From NCBI RefSeq assembly GCF_017569205.1, contig NZ_CP071870.1:124001-188000 (forward strand): DNA of 64,000 bases, in the 5' to 3' direction. Position numbers and translations under genes: made by a program. This stretch comes from Propioniciclava sp. MC1595 (lineage in GTDB: Bacteria; Actinomycetota; Actinomycetes; Propionibacteriales; Propionibacteriaceae). The notes below the pieces were generated by a model, which saw nothing but the letters and a program-made list of their open reading frames with translations, was not told the origin of the DNA and ran no database searches. Shown here in pieces: positions 27,285 through 36,988 of this stretch; the first letter of the stretch is position 1; every line of letters begins with the position of its first letter.

Positions 27285-28084
27285 CAGGTGAGTGACCATG
27301 TCGCGCGGGGGTCTCGTTTGGACGTGCCCTGCCACGTGACCAGTCCCTCGGCTGCCAAGGCGCTGAGCGCGCGCGTTGCCGTCATCCGGGTGATGCCCGC
27401 CGCATCCGCCAACTGCCCCGTGCCTGCGGGAGCGCCGATCAGACGCAGCGTGTCCAGTACGCACCGGGAGCTGGGCGTCAGGCGGGCCAGAACCTCTGGC
27501 GGCACCGCATCGGTGGCCAGCAGGGTCAACCGGACGCCGCCTGGGGTCTGCGTGTAGATCGGGTCGCTGAGCCCCCGTCGGCGCATCTCCTCGAACATGC
27601 GCTTGATGCCTTCACCGAGTTCGCGAGTCACCCCCATGTCCGACAGCACCCGCGCGATCCGCGGGTTGCGTGCGAAGCGGGAGATCTGCAGAGGGTGGCG
27701 CGGATCGGCGAGGCCCGGGAACCGTCCTGGAGAGAAGATCTCGAGGCGGTTGGGGAAGATCTCAACCCGGATGTGGTCGCCCATCATGCTGTAGGAGCGG
27801 TGGACCACTGCGTTGACCAGGCCTTCCAGCCATGCTGCCTTCGGGATGCGGTGGGTCGGTTCGAACAAGCCGCTCTGTGCCAGTTGGCGCCACTTGGGCA
27901 TCAGTCGATCCATCAGCGCAGATGCTCGCTCGATCTGCTGTGGCAGGGAGCCTTCGAGGCGGTGGTCTCCGTCCTCCTCCAATGTCATCCCCGCGCCGAC
28001 GCCGCGCTCGGTGTCACCGAAGCGAAGAATGCGGACGAACGCGCTGGGAAACTCCCTCTGGGGCCGCTCGTCGAAGAGCTCGCC
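27284..28084 (-). pseudogene. Schlafen-type AlbA_2/HATPase_c_4 regulator, 5'-truncated
   Basis: The frame matches the C-terminal two thirds of ATP-binding regulators of this class: ELFDERPQREFPSAFVRILRF, then IPKAAWLEGLVNAVVHRSYSMMGDHIRVEIFPNRLEIFSPGRFPG, then GVTRELGEGIKRMFEEM and a terminal winged helix. The N-terminal AlbA_2 domain is missing. The homologous sequence stops at about 28084, exactly where the promoter of jetA begins, and no start codon with a binding site exists at this edge. The gene was therefore probably cut when the Wadjet operon arrived. Confidence 0.65.
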
Positions 28085-28086
28085 CC

Positions 28087-28092
28087 TAGACT
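28087..28092 (+). promoter_or_regulatory. Putative leaderless promoter -10 box of jetA (TAGACT)
   Basis: TAGACT is followed by seven bases and the jetA ATG. No Shine-Dalgarno is present before that ATG. The spacing equals that before the extra BREX ATPase. It lies at the breakpoint of the truncated Schlafen-like gene. Confidence 0.55.
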
Positions 28093-28099
28093 GACCCGC

Positions 28100-29560
28100 A
28101 TGGCCGGTCCGACGGGGAGCGCGCTTGCCGCTCAGCGCACGGCGCAGTCGCCGGGCCTCAAGTTGCTGCGCGCCGACCTCATGCCCGTCCTGGTGGCGGT
28201 CTTGGCTCGGAGGTTCACCGACCACCGCGCGCTGCCCTACGCCGAGTTCTTGGCCTTGGTCACCGACGACCTTGACGAACTCCGTGACGCAGGCTTCCCT
28301 CTACCACAGACGGCTCAGCAGTACGTCGCGAGCTGGATCCGCGACGGCATCCTCATCCGCCGGCCCACCGAGAGTCGAGACGAGACGGTCGAGCTGTCCC
28401 GTTCGGCGGCGGACGCCGTCCGGTTCGTCGCCGCGGTCGAGCAACCCCGGTCCAGCGTGACCTCCTCGCGTCTCGCCAACGTCACCGACCTGCTGTCGAC
28501 CTTGGCCCGCGACTCCGACCCCGTGCCGACGAGCCGGCTCGAGGCACTCAGAGCCCAGCGGGACGTGCTTGAGGCTGAGATCGCCCGGGTCGAGTCCGGC
28601 GAGTTCGAGCCGCTGTCGGATGCTGCGGCGTCCGAGCGCCTGCGAGAGATTCTGCGCCTCGCCGAGGAGGTGCCCGGGGACTTCGCCAAGGTCGCCGACG
28701 ACCTCGACCACCTCAACCAGGCACTGCGCGAACAGATCATCAACCACGAGGGGTCGCGGGGTGGCGTTCTCGAGCGCGTCTTCGCCGGCGTCGATGTCAT
28801 CGAGGAGTCCGACGCCGGACGTACCTTCACGGCTTTTCACCGGCTGTTGCTCGACCCGGGCCTCACGGACGCGTTCGACGAGGCCGTGGACGCCGTCCTC
28901 CAACGGTCCTTCACCCAAGTACTCGCCAGCCAGGACGCGGCGTTCCTGCGCCAGTTCCTCACCACGCTCCAGCGTGAGAGCGCCCAAGTGCGCCAGACGT
29001 TGACCAGCTTCTCCCGCAGCCTGCGACGCTTCGTCGAAACCCAGGAGTACCGCGAGCACAAGCGGCTCGCGGCCATCATCGACCGGGCTGAGCAGGCCGC
29101 GTTCGCGGCCCTGCAGGAGCTGTCCCCGATTCACCCCACCGGCCGAGAGATCGACCTCACGTCGGTTGCGATCAGCTCGATCGGTTCGTGGAGCCTGCAC
29201 AACCCTGCCGACCTGCGCTCGACCGCCGAGGTGCTCGCGCACGACTCCGGGGACCTCGACATCGAGCAACTCCGCGCACTAGTCCGCCTCACCGAGATCG
29301 ACTTCCCCGAGTTGCAGCGGGCTGTGGCGGCCACAGTCGTCGACGTTCCAGCACCCACGGTGGCTGATGTGCTGGCCCGGTTCCCCGCGACACAAGGGTT
29401 GGCGTCCGTGGTCGGTCTGTTGCTGCTCGCCACCGAACATGCCACGCGCGCCGCCGGCGACGAGGTCTGGACCTGGACCTCGCCCACCGGCCGGATGAAG
29501 AGTGTCAGGGCGCCCCGCTACGTTTTCGGTGAGGTACCCCAGCACTGGAGCGAGCCATGA
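28100..29560 (+). CDS. jetA: Wadjet type I protein JetA (DUF3375)
   Basis: A 486-residue DUF3375 protein, the kleisin-like subunit of Wadjet type I, an SMC-family complex that detects and cleaves plasmid DNA. The N-terminus LLRADLMPVLVAVLARRF and the helical middle (LEALRAQRDVLEAEIARVESGEFEPLSD) are typical, and the C-terminus ends with RAPRYVFGEV. The ATG at 28100 gives the usual family start; a longer upstream frame only shadows the Schlafen-like fragment. Its stop overlaps jetB (ATGA). It is the first gene of jetABCD. Confidence 0.92.
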   Translation: MAGPTGSALAAQRTAQSPGLKLLRADLMPVLVAVLARRFTDHRALPYAEFLALVTDDLDELRDAGFPLPQTAQQYVASWIRDGILIRRPTESRDETVELSRSAADAVRFVAAVEQPRSSVTSSRLANVTDLLSTLARDSDPVPTSRLEALRAQRDVLEAEIARVESGEFEPLSDAAASERLREILRLAEEVPGDFAKVADDLDHLNQALREQIINHEGSRGGVLERVFAGVDVIEESDAGRTFTAFHRLLLDPGLTDAFDEAVDAVLQRSFTQVLASQDAAFLRQFLTTLQRESAQVRQTLTSFSRSLRRFVETQEYREHKRLAAIIDRAEQAAFAALQELSPIHPTGREIDLTSVAISSIGSWSLHNPADLRSTAEVLAHDSGDLDIEQLRALVRLTEIDFPELQRAVAATVVDVPAPTVADVLARFPATQGLASVVGLLLLATEHATRAAGDEVWTWTSPTGRMKSVRAPRYVFGEVPQHWSEP

Positions 29561-30192
29561 CGATCCAACCCGCCCCCCGGCGTGCGGCTGAGCAGGTCGA
29601 CGAGTTCGATGACGATGCGCGCGAACCGGTGGAGGACCACGGCGAGCTCTCGCCGGCCACCCGACGCGTGCTCCTCGCCCTGATCCGTGGCCCCTACCTG
29701 CGCTCGTCAGCCGGCGACGGGCGTTTGTGGAACGCGCTTGTGCGCGATGAGGCCCACGTGCGCAGCCGCCTCGCCGACCTCTACCTCGACCTGGTGCTCG
29801 ATCCCGGGGCCGGGCTCGCGTTCGTCCGTAACCTCGAGCTGGAGGACGCCCCCAAGGTCGTCCGCAACCACCCCCTGACGCTGCTCGACACTGCCCTGCT
29901 GCTGTTCCTGCGGCGGCGTCTCCTGGCCCAGCAGGGCACTGACGTGCGCACCTTCGTGGGCCGTGACGAGATCGAGGACCAGTTGCGCAGCTACCGCCCC
30001 GCTGACCTCGCCGACAAGAAGGGCTTCGACGACCGTATCGGCGCGGCGGTCAACAAGATGAAGAAGAACTCGGTGTTGCTTCCCACCGACGACGAGGAGC
30101 GGTGGGAGGTCTCGCCCGTCCTGGCCCTCGTGTTCGGTCCCGACGAGGTGGCGGCTGTCACCCGCGAGCTCGAACGGCTGGTGGCGTCGTGA
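29557..30192 (+). CDS. jetB: Wadjet type I protein JetB (DUF4194)
   Basis: A 211-residue DUF4194 protein, the KITE-like winged-helix subunit of the Wadjet SMC complex. Visible family features are LSPATRRVLLALIRGPYL, HPLTLLDTALLLFLRRRL and the terminal winged helix (NSVLLPTDDEERWEVSPVLALVFG). It overlaps jetA by four bases and jetC by four bases, as in other Wadjet operons, which keeps subunit amounts matched. Confidence 0.92.
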   Translation: MTIQPAPRRAAEQVDEFDDDAREPVEDHGELSPATRRVLLALIRGPYLRSSAGDGRLWNALVRDEAHVRSRLADLYLDLVLDPGAGLAFVRNLELEDAPKVVRNHPLTLLDTALLLFLRRRLLAQQGTDVRTFVGRDEIEDQLRSYRPADLADKKGFDDRIGAAVNKMKKNSVLLPTDDEERWEVSPVLALVFGPDEVAAVTRELERLVAS

Positions 30193-33100
30193 GCCAGCAC
30201 CGACTACGCCGCGTCCAGCTGGTCAACTGGGGCACCTTTGACGGCGCGTGGTCGTTCGACGTCCCGCGCAAGGGGCTGCTGCTCACCGGCCCGTCGGGCG
30301 CGGGAAAGTCGTCGGTCCTCGACGCGATGGCATCCATCCTCGTCCGTCCCGCGCGGCTGAAGTTCAACGCGGCCGCCCAAGGGACCGAGACCGGTGACCG
30401 CGAGCGTAGTCTGGTCACCTACGTGTTGGGTGCCTACAAGCGCGAGACCGACACCGAGACGGGTGAGGTCGGGACGGCCTTCCTGCGCAAGGGCCCAACC
30501 TGGAGTGGTGTGGCCCTCACCTTCGACGACGGTCGGGGCGCCCTCACCACGCTCCTGCGGCTGTTCCACCTGCGCGCTGGCACCGTGAGCGGTGCGGACC
30601 TGAAGTCGATGTTCGTGCTCGCGCCCGAAGAGGTCGACCTGCTGTCCCTCCAGCCCTACGCGAAGGACGGTATCGAGAATCGGCGCCTCAGCCAGGTCTC
30701 CAGTGGCTGGGATGTGTTCGGAGCGGACGCCTACACCGGATTCGCGAACAAGTTCCGGCGCCGGCTGGGGTTGGGGTCGGAACAGGCGCAGGTGCTGCTG
30801 CACAAGACCCAGTCGGCGAAGAACCTGACCAACCTCGACTCGCTGTTCCGCGACTCCATGCTTGATGAGCCCGACACCTTCGAACTCGCCGAGCAAACGG
30901 TGGGCCAGTTCGAAGAGCTCACGCTCGCCCATGCCGCTGTCGTTGACGCCCGCCGGCAGGTCGAAGCCCTCACCCCTCTGCGGGGTCTCGGTGACGACCA
31001 CGCGGCTGCCCTGAGCTCGCTCCGCCGGTTGACCGACGAGGGGGAGCACCTCACGACGTGGCTGACCGGGCGCAACCTTCTCGAGGTTGAAGAAGACCTG
31101 GCTCGTCAGCGCCCGGCGCTGGGGCGGTTCAAGACCGAGTTGGGTGAGGCAGAGGCGCGTTGGGAAGCTGCGGAGAGCGGGCGGGTCGATGCCCAACGTG
31201 CGCTCGACGGCTCGGCGGGTGCAGAACTCGGGACACTCGAGGAACTCCTGAGCACGCAGCGGGCACAGCTCGCGGAGCGCCGCGAGAAGGTCGCCGCACT
31301 GACCGCGACCGCGGCCTTCCTCGGGCTCGACTGGCCTTCGTCCGCGGCGGACGTCGAGCGGTTCCAGACCACGTTGTTGGCACTTGCTGACGGGTTCGAG
31401 GACGAGCAACGCGATCACCAAGCGCGGGTGTACGAGCTGCACCAACAGCACGGGGAGGCGCGGCGACGCAGGGACGCCGTGAATGCTGACCTCGAAGCGC
31501 TCCGCAGGCACAGATCAAATCTCGACCCGCGCCTGCTGGCGACGAGGCAGCTCCTCGCTGACCGGCTCCAAGTGGCCGAGTCGACGCTGCCGTTCGCTGG
31601 CGAACTCATTCAGGTCAAGCCCTCCGAGTCGGCCTGGAACGGCGCCATCGAGCGCGTGCTCGGGTCGTTCGCCCGTACCCTCGTCGTTCCCGAGCCGCAC
31701 TACCTCGCCGCCGCGGAGGTCATCGATGGCCAGTACCTGGGCGCCCGGTTGGTGTACGAGAGGGTGGCGACCGATCGCCCATGCGCGGATGACTGGTCTC
31801 CCGACGAACCCTCACTGTTGGCCAAGGTCGACCTCGCCGAGGGCCCCTACCGGGATTGGATCGCTGACCGGCTGCGCCGGCGGTTCGACTACGCGTGCGT
31901 CGACCATGTCGCTGAGTTCCGCCAGCACGATCGGGCAGTCACGCGGGCCGGCCAGGTCAAGCACTCGGCCACCCTGCACGAGAAGGACGACCGGGGGCGC
32001 GTCGATGAGCGGCGCCGCTGGGTGCTCGGCTTCTCGATCGAGGCGAAGGAGGCCGAACTCGTCAGGATCCAGAGGGACGCCGAGCGCGACGTCACGGCTG
32101 CCGTGCAGGAACTCGACGAACTGGGTCGTGGCGATGCCGACCGACAGCGGCGTCGCGATGCGCTCGCCCAGCTCGACCCCATCGCATGGGGTGACCTCGA
32201 CCTGGCCGTGCTGGAGAAGAGACTGCACGTGACGCAGGGGCGCCTCGCTCAACTGCGCAGCGACCACCGTGACGCGCCGGCCCTCGAGCTGGCGCTCGAG
32301 CGAGCCAAAGCGGCGGTCGAGGATGCAGAGGCGCTCCGACGCACCCTCGCCGGGAAGTACGACGAGGTGGCCCGGACCGTCCGCGACCTGGACATCCGGG
32401 TCACCGACCTCACGGCGGAGCTTGAGGGTGCCGAACCCGTCCCCGACGCGGTGGCCGCGCAGCTGAAGGCCGCGGCGTCCGAGTTGGCGGTGCGGCCCGA
32501 GCGGCTCGAAGCGGCAATGCGTGAACAGCTCGGTCAACGCCACGCCGAGGCCGACCGGCGCCGGTCCTTGACCGAGCGTCACATCGTTCGCCACATGGGC
32601 GCATATCGGAGGGAGTGGTCGAACCAGGCCGCCGACTGGGGTGAAGAAGTCGAGTTCCTCGCCGAGTATCTGGAGCGGCTCGGATCGCTTGAGCGCGACG
32701 GACTGCCGACCTTCGAGAAACGGTTCTTCCATCTGTTGGGAGAGCAGACTCGCAACAACATCGGGCAGCTCTCGATGAAGATCCGCAGCGCGCGCCGCGA
32801 AATCCGCACGCGGGTCGACGAGGTCAACAAGTCGCTGCGGCTCACCGAGTTCTCGCCCGGGGGCCACCTGCAGATCGACGTGCGGGACCGGGCGCTGCCC
32901 GAGGTGGAGAAGTTCCTGGGCACGCTCACCGCCATCACAGCTGACTCGATCACCGACGTCTTCGCCTCCGACGACCCCGGAGATCGGACGGCGGCCGAGG
33001 AGCGGTTCGCCTTGATGAAGGGCATCCTCGACCGTCTCGGTTCGGCCGACGAGAAGGCGTGGCGTGAGCGCTGCCTGGACACGCGGCAGCACGTGCAGTT

Positions 33101-33518
33101 CCAGGCCCGGGTGCTCGACGCCGATGGTGGCCAGCTCGACGTCTTCACGGGCTCGGGCGGGCGGTCGGGAGGTGAACGCCAGAAGCTGGTCACCTTCTGT
33201 CTGGCCGCGGCCCTGCGCTTCCAACTCGCGCCAGCGGGGCAGGCCGAGCCGGAGTATGCGCTCGTGGTGATCGACGAGGCGTTCGACAAGGCCGACCACC
33301 GGTTCACCCAGGCTGGTTTGGAGGTCTTCAGGACATTCGGCTTCCAGCTGCTGCTGGCAACCCCCATGAAGATGCTCCAGACGATCGACGACTACGTCGG
33401 CGGCGTCGCGATGGTGACGAATGACTCGGGCCGGCGCTCCGCGATCCACCAGCTGGCGTTCGAGTCCGATGAGCCGCTCGATGACGTGGACGAGGTCGTC
33501 CAGGACGCGCTGCTATGA
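30189..33518 (+). CDS. jetC: Wadjet type I SMC-like ATPase JetC
   Basis: A 1109-residue MukB/SbcC-like ATPase. Walker A is GPSGAGKSSVLDAMASIL (about residue 35). Two long coiled-coil arms surround a hinge region, and the C-terminal head has the ABC signature SGGERQK (about 992) and Walker B YALVVIDEAFDKA (about 1027). With JetA and JetB it extrudes DNA loops, and JetD then cuts small circular DNA. The GTG at 30189 overlaps the jetB stop and gives the standard start LRRVQLVNWGTFDG; a frame that begins 29 codons earlier is rejected. Confidence 0.93.
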   Translation: MSQHRLRRVQLVNWGTFDGAWSFDVPRKGLLLTGPSGAGKSSVLDAMASILVRPARLKFNAAAQGTETGDRERSLVTYVLGAYKRETDTETGEVGTAFLRKGPTWSGVALTFDDGRGALTTLLRLFHLRAGTVSGADLKSMFVLAPEEVDLLSLQPYAKDGIENRRLSQVSSGWDVFGADAYTGFANKFRRRLGLGSEQAQVLLHKTQSAKNLTNLDSLFRDSMLDEPDTFELAEQTVGQFEELTLAHAAVVDARRQVEALTPLRGLGDDHAAALSSLRRLTDEGEHLTTWLTGRNLLEVEEDLARQRPALGRFKTELGEAEARWEAAESGRVDAQRALDGSAGAELGTLEELLSTQRAQLAERREKVAALTATAAFLGLDWPSSAADVERFQTTLLALADGFEDEQRDHQARVYELHQQHGEARRRRDAVNADLEALRRHRSNLDPRLLATRQLLADRLQVAESTLPFAGELIQVKPSESAWNGAIERVLGSFARTLVVPEPHYLAAAEVIDGQYLGARLVYERVATDRPCADDWSPDEPSLLAKVDLAEGPYRDWIADRLRRRFDYACVDHVAEFRQHDRAVTRAGQVKHSATLHEKDDRGRVDERRRWVLGFSIEAKEAELVRIQRDAERDVTAAVQELDELGRGDADRQRRRDALAQLDPIAWGDLDLAVLEKRLHVTQGRLAQLRSDHRDAPALELALERAKAAVEDAEALRRTLAGKYDEVARTVRDLDIRVTDLTAELEGAEPVPDAVAAQLKAAASELAVRPERLEAAMREQLGQRHAEADRRRSLTERHIVRHMGAYRREWSNQAADWGEEVEFLAEYLERLGSLERDGLPTFEKRFFHLLGEQTRNNIGQLSMKIRSARREIRTRVDEVNKSLRLTEFSPGGHLQIDVRDRALPEVEKFLGTLTAITADSITDVFASDDPGDRTAAEERFALMKGILDRLGSADEKAWRERCLDTRQHVQFQARVLDADGGQLDVFTGSGGRSGGERQKLVTFCLAAALRFQLAPAGQAEPEYALVVIDEAFDKADHRFTQAGLEVFRTFGFQLLLATPMKMLQTIDDYVGGVAMVTNDSGRRSAIHQLAFESDEPLDDVDEVVQDALL

Positions 33519-34630
33519 GGTCGGCGGGCGAGTTCCGCGCATGGGCAACCAAGCAATGGCGGGCGCACTGGCCGGGCTGGCTCGCCGGGACGAACTCACC
33601 CCGGTGGTGGCCGCTGCACCCGCCGACCGAGACCACCATGTCCGGCGATCCGGACGCCGTGGCGAACTGGGTCGGCGGTTGGCAGCGGCAGGCGCGGGCC
33701 GACGGCGTGACGGTGCAGTGGGTCGAGAAGCAGTGGCGGGCCCACGGCGCCCAACACCTGCCGGCGCGCGCCACAGCCACGCCCGCGGCCATGGCCCGGC
33801 TGGCAGGCGATGGTGACACCTGGAGTCGCGCATCTCTAGCGGCCGAGCGCGTGCGGGCGGCCTGGCCCGACGCAGATCTCGCCGAGGCGGTACGGGTCTC
33901 AGCCAGGACGCTGGGTCGGATGGAAGAGCCTGACGTGGTCCGCCTGCTGGCCGTTCTGGGTTGGCTCGCCACGCACCCCGAGTCGGGACTGTGGGAACGA
34001 GAGCTACCGGTGCCTGACGTCCACACCAAGTGGGTCGAGCGGCACCGCAGTGCCGTGGAAGCACTGGCGAGCGCCACCACGGGGAGCGAAGGCACCGGTT
34101 TGCGCCGCACGCCTGTTCGTTTCCGGGTGCGCACCCTCGACCCCGAACTGGACACCGGGGTGGCGGACTTCGCCGTCGACATCGTGGAGTTGTCGAAGCT
34201 TGCGTGGGCGCCCGCCCACGTGCTCATCTGCGAGAACGCCACCACGATCGGAACCCTCTCACCTCTGCCGGGGGTGGTGGCGGTCCACGGCATGGGCTTC
34301 GCGGCCCCCTCACTTGCTGAAGTCGGCTGGATCCAGAGTGCGCACCAGTGGTACTGGGGTGATGTGGACACCTATGGGTTCCAGATTCTCGGGCACGTCC
34401 GGGCGATCCTTCCGGAGGTGCGCTCACTCCTGATGGATGTGGCCACCCTTGAGGAGTTCATGACGCTGGCTGTCTCCGAACCACGCCCGTTCCGAGGCGA
34501 GATGGGCTATCTCACCGCTGCAGAACGGGCAGCACTGGCGCGGGTCAGGGTCAGCGATCGGCGCTTGGAGCAGGAACGCATCCCACGGCAAGCGGCCCAC
34601 CGCCAAATCCGTGCAGCGATGGGTCTCTGA
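33515..34630 (+). CDS. jetD: Wadjet type I nuclease JetD (DUF3322/DUF2220, Toprim)
   Basis: A 371-residue protein with an N-terminal DUF3322 domain and a C-terminal Toprim fold. The active-site signatures are VLICENATTIGTL (glutamate at about residue 240) and YWGDVDTYGFQIL (the DxD pair at about 283). JetD is topoisomerase VI-like and makes the double-strand break in plasmids recognised by JetABC. The ATG at 33515 overlaps the jetC stop. It is the last gene of the operon, with no obvious hairpin terminator in the 54 bases before the convergent peroxidase gene. Confidence 0.92.
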   Translation: MRSAGEFRAWATKQWRAHWPGWLAGTNSPRWWPLHPPTETTMSGDPDAVANWVGGWQRQARADGVTVQWVEKQWRAHGAQHLPARATATPAAMARLAGDGDTWSRASLAAERVRAAWPDADLAEAVRVSARTLGRMEEPDVVRLLAVLGWLATHPESGLWERELPVPDVHTKWVERHRSAVEALASATTGSEGTGLRRTPVRFRVRTLDPELDTGVADFAVDIVELSKLAWAPAHVLICENATTIGTLSPLPGVVAVHGMGFAAPSLAEVGWIQSAHQWYWGDVDTYGFQILGHVRAILPEVRSLLMDVATLEEFMTLAVSEPRPFRGEMGYLTAAERAALARVRVSDRRLEQERIPRQAAHRQIRAAMGL

Positions 34631-34684
34631 CGCCCGCGCAGCTGCTACTCGACGATAACGCCAGCTCAGGCGTCTCCCCTGTGG

Positions 34685-35167
34685 TCAGCCCGCGAGCGCC
34701 TTCACCAGGTCGGCCTCGATCTGCGCGGGCTCGACGGTGGGCGCGTATCGCCGCACGACGCGACCCTCGCGGTCGACGAGGAACTTGGTGAAGTTCCACT
34801 TGATCGCGTCGCCCAGCAGGCCGCCGGTCTCCTTGCGCAGCCACTGGAACACCGGGTGGGCGCCCTTGCCGTTGACGTCCACCTTGGAGAACATCGGGAA
34901 CGAGACCCCGTAGTTGAGCTGGCAGTGCTCGGCGATCTGCGCGTCGTCGCCGAACTCCTGGTTCATGAACTGGTCGCTCGGGAACCCCAGCACGACGAGG
35001 CCGGCGTCGGCGTGCCGCTTGAACAGTTCCTCCAACCCGGCGAACTGGGGAGCCAGGCCGCACTTGGACGCGGTGTTCACGACGAGCACGACGTTCCCGC
35101 GGTAGTCGGCCAAGCTCCGCTCCTGGCCGGTGATGGTCGTGGCGGTGAAGTCGTACAGGGTCGGCAT
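34685..35167 (-). CDS. Glutathione peroxidase-family thiol peroxidase
   Basis: A 160-residue member of the glutathione peroxidase family, of normal length. The peroxidatic cysteine is in NTASKCGLAPQF and the WNFTKFLVDREG motif supplies the catalytic Trp/Asn. The usual FPCNQF motif reads FPSDQF, so the cysteine of that motif is absent; another cysteine (AEHCQL) may act in recycling. Such enzymes in actinobacteria normally use thioredoxin. AAGGAT precedes the ATG at 35167. It is cytoplasmic and probably detoxifies peroxides. Confidence 0.9.
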   Translation of the reverse strand: MPTLYDFTATTITGQERSLADYRGNVVLVVNTASKCGLAPQFAGLEELFKRHADAGLVVLGFPSDQFMNQEFGDDAQIAEHCQLNYGVSFPMFSKVDVNGKGAHPVFQWLRKETGGLLGDAIKWNFTKFLVDREGRVVRRYAPTVEPAQIEADLVKALAG

Positions 35168-35267
35168 GCTGATCCTTCGTCGTCGAGGTGCGCTGTCCTC
35201 CTCCCCAACACCGGAACCCGCGAGTTTCGTCCCGGTTCCTGGCGGCGTCCTCCGCTGTGCGAGGCCC

Positions 35268-36956
35268 TCAGTGGAACGGACGCGGGGAGCGCCCGGCGAT
35301 CATCGCCCACAGCAGCGGCGCCGCGGACAGCCCCATCAGCCACCGACCCAGCACGGGATCCGTCCCGAGCGCGACCGCGCCCGCGAGCAGCAGTGCCGCG
35401 AACACGAGCACCCCGTTCGTCCCGCGGGCCGTGCGGTTGAGGCGCTCCACCTGGGCCGCCACCCGTGGCGTCCGCACCGTGAGCTCGCCCCGCTCGGCGC
35501 TGGTGAGGACGCGGTCGACCCGTCCCGGCAGCGCCAGGAGGGTCCGGCCGAGGTCGGCCGCCTCCTTGACGATCCGGTCCACGGACAGCCCGCCCTCGCC
35601 GGACACGAGTGTGGCTGCGTACGGCGTGAGCACCGCCCAGACGTTGAAGCTCGGCTCCAGGCCGGTCGCGACGCCCGACAGGATCCCCACCGATCGGCCG
35701 AGCATCAGCATGTCCTCGGGCACCTGGAAGGGCAGTTCGAAGACCAGTTCGCGGAACTGCCGGGCGAACTCGATCATCTCCTCGGGGGGGACGTTGACCA
35801 ACTCGTCCATGCTCATCCCGCCGAACCGGGCGAACACCTCCGTGGACGCCCGCTCGATCAGGTGCATGTCGGCGCCGGGAAGGATCACGTTCAGGATCTC
35901 CATCGACCGCACGGCACGGGCACCGTCGCGCAGGCCGACGGAGATCAGCGCTTCGGTCAGGCCCTCGCGGAGGTTCTCGGGGACCTCGCCCATCATGCCG
36001 AAGTCGATGAAGGTGAGCTTCCAGGCCGGCTCGCCGGGGGCGGGGTCGGTGATCGGCGTGACGAACAGGTTGCCGGGGTGGGGGTCGAGGTGGACGAAGG
36101 AGTCCTGGAAGATCTGTTGCAGGTAGCTCTCGACCAGCACGGTGGCGACCTGCCCGCGATCGATCCCCGCGGCGGTGATGGCGGCGTGGTCGGCGATCTT
36201 GATGGCCGAGACGTCCTCCATGGTCAGCACACGACGGCTGGTGAGTTCCCACACGATGCGCGGGACCTTGACGCGCGGGTCGGCGGCGAAGTTCTCCGCG
36301 AACCGCTCGGCGTTGGCCGCCTCGGCGAGGTACTCCACCTCGTTCAGCGAGGTGTGAGCGAACTCCTCGACGAGCCCCGGCACGTTGGCCCGCGACGCGA
36401 TGGGGCGATAGCGGGTGAGCCACCGACCGACCCGGCGCAGGGCGGCGAGGTCGACCTCGATCACCTGCTGGATGTGCGGCCGCTGGATCTTGACCACGAC
36501 ATCGCGGAACCCCAGTTCGTCCGCGTCCGCGTCGCGCAGCCGGGCACGGTGCGCCTGCCCCAGGGACGCGGCGGCGAGCGGTTCCTCGTCGAACCAGGCG
36601 AAGTGCTCCGACAGGGGACCCCCGAGCTCGGCGGTGGCGACGGAGAGCAGAGCGTCGAGTTCCTCGGCGGGCACCTCGTCCTGGAGGCCCGACAGCTCGT
36701 TCGTGATGGACCGCGGGAGCACGTCCAGTCGGGACGACAGGAACTGGCCCAGCTTGATCATGAGCCCGCCGAGGGCGATGGCCAGCACGCGGAAGCGTGC
36801 CGCGGTCCGCTGGAGGCGCTGCTCGCGCGTCCGCTCCGCGAGCCGGCGGAGCCCCAGACGGGGGCCGACCACCTCCCACGCGATGAAGCCGAAGACCACC
36901 CGACCGAAGAAGAGGACGATGCGCCAGTAGCGCAGGCGTAGGGTCGATTCCTTCAT
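35268..36956 (-). CDS. AarF/UbiB (ABC1) family kinase-like protein
   Basis: A 562-residue UbiB-type atypical kinase. Family marks are KLGQFLSSRLDVLP (KxGQ), the alanine-rich loop LAAASLGQAHRA, VHLDPHPGNLF and IDFGMMGEVP. Two C-terminal hydrophobic segments (VLVFAALLLAGAVAL and WLMGLSAAPLLWAMIAG) anchor it in the membrane. Family members support isoprenoid quinone or lipid metabolism; the substrate here is unknown. The ATG at 36956 follows GGAG. The gene lies 32 bases downstream of the padR-type gene on the same strand. Confidence 0.9.
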   Translation of the reverse strand: MKESTLRLRYWRIVLFFGRVVFGFIAWEVVGPRLGLRRLAERTREQRLQRTAARFRVLAIALGGLMIKLGQFLSSRLDVLPRSITNELSGLQDEVPAEELDALLSVATAELGGPLSEHFAWFDEEPLAAASLGQAHRARLRDADADELGFRDVVVKIQRPHIQQVIEVDLAALRRVGRWLTRYRPIASRANVPGLVEEFAHTSLNEVEYLAEAANAERFAENFAADPRVKVPRIVWELTSRRVLTMEDVSAIKIADHAAITAAGIDRGQVATVLVESYLQQIFQDSFVHLDPHPGNLFVTPITDPAPGEPAWKLTFIDFGMMGEVPENLREGLTEALISVGLRDGARAVRSMEILNVILPGADMHLIERASTEVFARFGGMSMDELVNVPPEEMIEFARQFRELVFELPFQVPEDMLMLGRSVGILSGVATGLEPSFNVWAVLTPYAATLVSGEGGLSVDRIVKEAADLGRTLLALPGRVDRVLTSAERGELTVRTPRVAAQVERLNRTARGTNGVLVFAALLLAGAVALGTDPVLGRWLMGLSAAPLLWAMIAGRSPRPFH

Positions 36957-36988
36957 GCGTGCTCCGCGTCGGTCGGGGGCGAGTGGCG

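Noticed and set aside
30102-30188. Earlier start of JetC
   Set aside because: These codons lie inside jetB in another frame; GTG 30189 gives the standard N-terminus and overlaps the jetB stop.
31812-33449. 545-codon open frame opposite jetC
   Set aside because: Shadow frame; the plus strand has Walker A, signature and Walker B of an SMC-like ATPase.
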